Source of the DNA: Notospermus geniculatus
Taxonomy: Eukaryota; Nemertea; Pilidiophora; Heteronemertea; Lineidae
DNA length: 64,000 nucleotides
Direction of reading: 5' to 3'
Assembly (NCBI GenBank): GCA_002633025.1
Contig: NMRB01000193.1
Coordinates: forward strand, 263,226-327,225
Below, piece after piece: positions 59,471 through 64,000 of this stretch. The position numbers and the translations under genes are program-made. Position 1 is the stretch's first letter. Each line of letters begins with the position of its first letter. A model generated the notes under the pieces. That model did no database searches. It was given only the letters and a program-made list of their open reading frames with translations, and was not told the DNA's origin.

Positions 59471-62174
59471 TTTACGGTCCTATGGCCACTGTGGCAGACC
59501 CCGAGGGACACGGTTGATTCTTCTAACATCCCAGTGATGACATCAAAATGACTTCAGGCCTTCAGGATGTCACGGCTGCCTACTCAAGTAGAAAACGATT
59601 TAAAAAATTATCCTGGTGAATAATTGGAGCTAATGGCCTAATTACTCCTCTGCTGTCACTATAGTCAATCGTCTGCCAGCACTTCTTCATCAATCACCTC
59701 TCCATCAGTGTGGCAACATTTATTGCAATATTGCTCTCCCAATGATTCAATTAACAGACGACAAGTTGGAGAGAGAGTGGTTTCTATCAGCCCACTCAAC
59801 CGTGGACAATCGGCAATGTGTCCGCCATTTCCGACATGCTTCCGTTCCTTTTGATCTCGGTGTTTGACCGGATCTCGCGTGATCTCGGCTCACGCTGTCG
59901 TCTGCGAACCGCCTGTGCTGGGCTTTTCTGATGCGGCACCAATGGCTATCGTCTGCCTCTTTGTTTTAGGTGAGAAAATGTAACAAATGGATGCTGGCAA
60001 CTGTCACAGGCGTCTGATACGTCACGCGCGTGTTCCTGCAGCAGTGCGCATGCACGCCGCGTAACGAATTCTTTGACACTGGTTAATTTCATCACCCTCT
60101 TTCGTGCAAGTTTCTCTTGGTGATGATGTGGGTGCCAAGATGGCGCGTGCACTGGGTCACCAAGGAAGATACCTTTGTTTTTTGGTTCATATCGCACGAC
60201 ATCAAGCACACGCATGGTTTGAGGTCACGGTCAATGTCCGAGATTTTTGCAACCCGTTGCGATCGTGACGGGGAGGGCGACGGCGAGTTTGCATCACCGA
60301 CCTTAAGTTTTGTCGTAAAACTTTTTTTATGCAGAAAAAAGTTGAAATTGGCCATCAGCTGCGCATTTAACCGAATCCAACAGTTTGTGTTGTTGTGGGC
60401 GGAACGTCTTTAGATAGTCAAGAGCACATTATGAAAAGAATATTTTTTTAGATAATTTTTTTCTTGAGAGTCAAGCAAAAAGACGCCAGTCACCCTGATC
60501 GACCTCTGGATTTTTAGCTATTCCATCAAGCATGCTATTACCGGAAACGGAAGGAAGGTATATAACTTCCGGTTAGGAAGTCAATCTCCAGCGGGAGGAG
60601 GGAGTATTACTGAAGTGATGATTTTGTACGGATGTTCCCGAATCGTTCGTAAATCCGTATGCAGCAGACGATGATAAAATATTGGCGAACAATGTCTCAT
60701 TATTCCACAGGAACTGACTGCTGACCAAGATGGATGGATGGCCGCCATTTGCATAATTCAGTGGAAACATACAAGGTTTGTCAATTCGCTTCAGACGTTG
60801 CAAATGCAACTGACGCGCTGGAACGTGATCGTAGGTTTTTCACCTCTACCAAATGGCAATTAATGAGTTACCCATTTTTATTGCGACATTAATTATACCC
60901 ACTTACGGGACGGATAACGCCATGTTGCGAAATGACACACCGGAAGTGAAGGCATGTACGCGCGTATGATATTGTCACGATCGACTGGTCGGGCGAACAT
61001 GCCCCTTCTATTGGCCTCGAGTAAACGTCAGGCGAAGGGAAATAGCTTGAAGTGCTACTGCACAGGTCATGCAATCTCAGAATTCGGATAGAGCGCTTTG
61101 AGGCCATTTAGCTCGACTCATTACGATGTTTTGATTGTGAAATTATTCCATTTCACGAACACGAGATGGAAAATGCTTGCTTTTTGTCGCCGAATGGGTA
61201 TTGTCCGACGGCGTATAGCTGATGTAAACATTAGAACGACATCGTCGCGTTTGCACTGGTGTTTGATATTCAAAAGATGGTGTTATCCGGTCCAAAGTTA
61301 ACCTTCGCGAATTGTTTTTTCTTCTTCCTCGTCTGTAGCATTTATTTCTAATGGATGTGCCGCCATGCATGAAATTGGTCGTCTAATTAAAAAGTTATCA
61401 ATCAATTACTGAGTTGGGTACGTGAATTGAACTGATCAAGAGTTTCAGAAGTTGGCGGGAGCGATTTTTAAAGAAAATGGAACAAGCCATCAACAGCTGA
61501 AACGTTCAGGTTACTAGGGAAAAAAGTTGGGTTTAGACGACAGAAAAACGTACGGCTAGTCGAGGAAACAAACTACAGCAGAAGCCAATATTCTGATAAA
61601 AATGTATAGTTTTCCGGGCAAAAGAGTTACCCCAACACCAACGGCCAGGTGATGCGGGCTAAATTTCGACAGTAACATTCTCTCCAAATCCTCAAGAAAC
61701 ATTTTTGCGACAACGATTTCCTATAGAAAGAGCAACCACCATGCCTTTTGGGACCTAGAAATACGTCCCCGTCCCCCAACGGCGATTTTCCCATTGAATA
61801 TCTGAAAAAGGATAAAGAATACATGTTGTTGGACATCCGGTTGGACAGGGCCTTCGCGGCAGTTCTGGTACATGTACAAGAGAATCGGCTCAAAACATCT
61901 TTCATGTTTCCAATTTTGCTTGGAGTCGTAGCATGTCTTCCGGCTGTCTGATGTTCTGATAAAGTACGTACATGTATACAAGTTGTTTACAGTTATCGTC
62001 TGCTGGTGTTGCAACGATAGATGCTTGCAATGTCCAGGAGGCACGGAACAACAATATTCCATGTACCGTGTACTCATGTGGATTAGCCATCGCCCAGACT
62101 GCCTTTGTACATGTTGCAACGACATCACAGTTTATAGGAGTATAGCAGGATATGCGAAGGCCTATAGGCCTAAA
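59471..62174. other. Unique stretch with scattered promoter-type words
   Basis: No gene is recognised. Individual words of housekeeping-promoter type occur: CAAGATGGCGCG (60138), ACCGGAAGTG (about 60942) and TTGGCGGGAG (61453). Frames at 59946-60413 and 61143-61370 have no domain. Confidence 0.35.
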
Positions 62175-62446
62175 GGGTGTCCCAACAACGTTTTGAAGGG
62201 CCTCTAGAGGCAGCTTTTTAGTGCATATATTGATATGATTAACAGAGAATTGATGCAACTTTGGCATCATTTTTGAAGTAAAATATCATCAATGTCAAAA
62301 TATGATCCACAATTCATGAGTTCGTGGTTACTAGCGCCACCTGTTGTATAGTCGCAGTACTGTTAGTAGCCCAATAGCAAGCTGCCTCTAGAGGCCATTT
62401 AGTATCCTAAAGAGGATATGACTGTAAAAACTCTTTGGGGCACCCT
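62175..62446. mobile_element. Nested inverted repeats, 272 bp
   Basis: The outer ends are AGGGTGTCCCAA and TTGGGGCACCCT (one mismatch). Inside, 62199-62216 (GGCCTCTAGAGGCAGCTT) and 62379-62396 are exact complements. The outer and inner pairs are separated by about 12-38 bases on each side, so this is either one element with interrupted arms or an element inserted in another. No coding sequence. Confidence 0.7.
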
Positions 62447-62904
62447 ATGAACGAGATGCTGAAAACTGCGAACATATACATTTAAATAGAAACCGCGTCC
62501 AAACAATTTTTTTCACATGCTTCTTTAAATGTGCTTAGCCGGTGAAAAATGATGTTATTGTTTGATACAGTGCAGCCAGTATGTACATTACACGTAGACC
62601 TACATGTACCCGAGGTTTACATGTCTGTACACATGTATGTATGATCTAGGCCATGATGGATCGGGCGCTGCGCGACGGACATTGAATGTTGAATCACGTC
62701 ACGATAAAATCTTGTCGATTTTGGTAATTTCCTGTGCGGAAGAATTAGCAATCAAAAAGGAGTCATGGTTTTCCTGCAAACGCTCTTCAGTCTCAAATTA
62801 ATCCATATGGATAACTTTCCGGGTCCGGCACATTCAATCAATTGGAAGTGTCGTATTGTTTACATAGCGAGCAGCAGACGATGTCGTGATAGAAACGTCG
62901 CAAA
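62447..62904. other. Unique non-coding stretch
   Basis: Nothing beyond TACATGTA words and a small TACATGT cluster at 62600-62642. Confidence 0.4.
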
Positions 62905-62985
62905 TTTCAAAATGGCCGCCAGAAAATGGGCGGGATATTTTCTCTTAAATTGAATTCACTTCCGGTACTTACGTCACAGCGGTCA
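62905..62985. promoter_or_regulatory. Clustered YY1, E2F, ETS and CRE-type motifs
   Basis: Within about 80 bases there are AAAATGGCCGCC (YY1-type, about 62909), TGGGCGGGA (E2F-type, about 62927), CACTTCCGG (ETS-type, about 62957) and TTACGTCAC (CRE-type, about 62969). In animals this set is typical of CpG-type promoters of widely expressed genes. The words are seen directly; the promoter role and its direction are inferred. No first exon is evident within the remaining kilobase. Confidence 0.4.
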
Positions 62986-64000
62986 TCCGTTTGCTGCTTT
63001 TGAAATTTGTTGACAATTTATTGATGACTACGGAACAGTCTTTTATTCGAAAAATCTCCTTAGGGCGAGGGGAAAAATTCGAGTTGGTGAATCTACATAT
63101 TGGTAAATTTTGTAAATGAATTGTGTGTGAATGAGACAAAGGAATGAGAAGAGATTGATGACCATGTTTCGTTCGATTAAACTGGAATATTTGATTATAA
63201 TGTTTGTTAATACAGTTCTTAGAATGTTAGGTTGTCAATATCTCTAGGTTGTAATTCTGAATTCACACTCTCCCATACTCCAGTATATCTTGTGGTTTTC
63301 CAAATTTCTTGCCGACAGCACTCACATTGAACCTAGCGACTGAATTCCAAAATTCGTTAGGCCATATGTTAGCTAGATGTACCACGAGAATTTTATCAGG
63401 ATTTATAAAACAGGATCAACATTTTTCAAGTCAAATCTCACTAATCTGTCCTGGATTTATTCCGCCACTTGTCAACTGCAGGGGGTTATGACCTACGCAC
63501 TGGTAAGGGATGAAAATAGGATAGCTTAGTGTGGCATTTCTGCGATGACGTTTAATGTATTCTTTTTAATTTTATACAAAGAAACAGCTTTTTTGGCTTC
63601 GTCCATATCCTGGGAACTTACGAAAAGTTCTTTATTTTTGCTTTATTTGGAAAAAACCAAACATTCCTGACATCGCTGATGAATTTTTGGAAAAACAAAC
63701 AAACAATATACGGTGAATGGAATTCTTGTTCTAAAGTAAACAAGAAGAATTTTTTAAATGAAAATTCTGGAATTATCGAAACTCCCTCGAAATATAACCG
63801 GTACTTTGTAGATTATGAAAGAGAAAACTAAGTAAATTTGAAGCAACTTTTCCTCATATAATGTTACTGTAAAAAACGGGTTGCTGTAAAAAAATGTGCA
63901 CCGAGCGAGTGCACTTTGGCACACGACCACAAAAGGGAGTTGCCTACCTGTCGGCCAACCACCTGACCTAGGAACCGAGTCATTAGGTACTAATCACCCT
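62986..64000. other. Unique non-coding right end
   Basis: AT-rich with no recognisable gene or repeat. If 62905-62985 is a promoter firing rightward, this would be its 5' UTR, first exon and intron. I see no convincing start-and-donor pair. Confidence 0.35.

Noticed and set aside
61721-62270. Two overlapping minus-strand frames of 122 and 135 codons
   Set aside because: They overlap each other in different phases, and the 122-codon one also runs into the nested inverted repeat; no signatures.

Overview
This is eukaryotic, non-coding-rich nuclear DNA. Nothing in it looks prokaryotic: no gene-dense strand, no operons, and open frames rarely exceed 100 codons. The high density of short inverted-repeat transposons, tRNA-derived SINE-like sequences and the palindromic words TACATGTA and TAGGCCTA is what I would expect from a heterozygous marine invertebrate genome such as an echinoderm, hemichordate, amphioxus or mollusc. 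I cannot place it more exactly. I found no complete gene that I can name. The few possible coding pieces are one decayed retroelement fragment, one possible first exon and two small signal-peptide-like frames, all low confidence.

Layout. 1-6926 is mostly unique sequence with a CRE/YY1-like cluster near 1.0-1.2 kb, a hairpin at 3.14 kb and a GTCGAC-rich repeat at 3.7 kb. 6928-31644 is dominated by two direct copies of one 11-13 kb block (6928-18219 and 18957-31644) separated by 737 bases that carry a second GTCGAC-rich repeat. Copy 2 contains four inverted-repeat insertions (245, 708, 281 and about 287 bp) that copy 1 lacks, so the pair gives empty and filled sites. The flanks of the two copies are almost identical while the middle is clearly diverged. 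The first copy begins directly after a single N. 33264-34655 is a 660-bp sequence present on both sides of a run of Ns. 34656-64000 is unique DNA with many small repeat elements: a long-armed 315-bp element at 46.5 kb, an interrupted SINE-like sequence at 47.6 kb, minisatellites at 37.6, 42.7 and 59.2 kb, and a cluster of promoter-type motifs near 62.9 kb.

The most interesting signals are (1) a dispersed repeat whose core resembles a hammerhead ribozyme (CTGAGGA, a GACCCC/GGGGTC helix, then GAAA), seen seven times including the duplicated copies; (2) the duplicated block with its insertion differences and mosaic divergence, which is either a recent tandem duplication or two haplotypes placed end to end; and (3) several composite palindromes with no obvious family. 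I see no sign of an intact multi-gene system.
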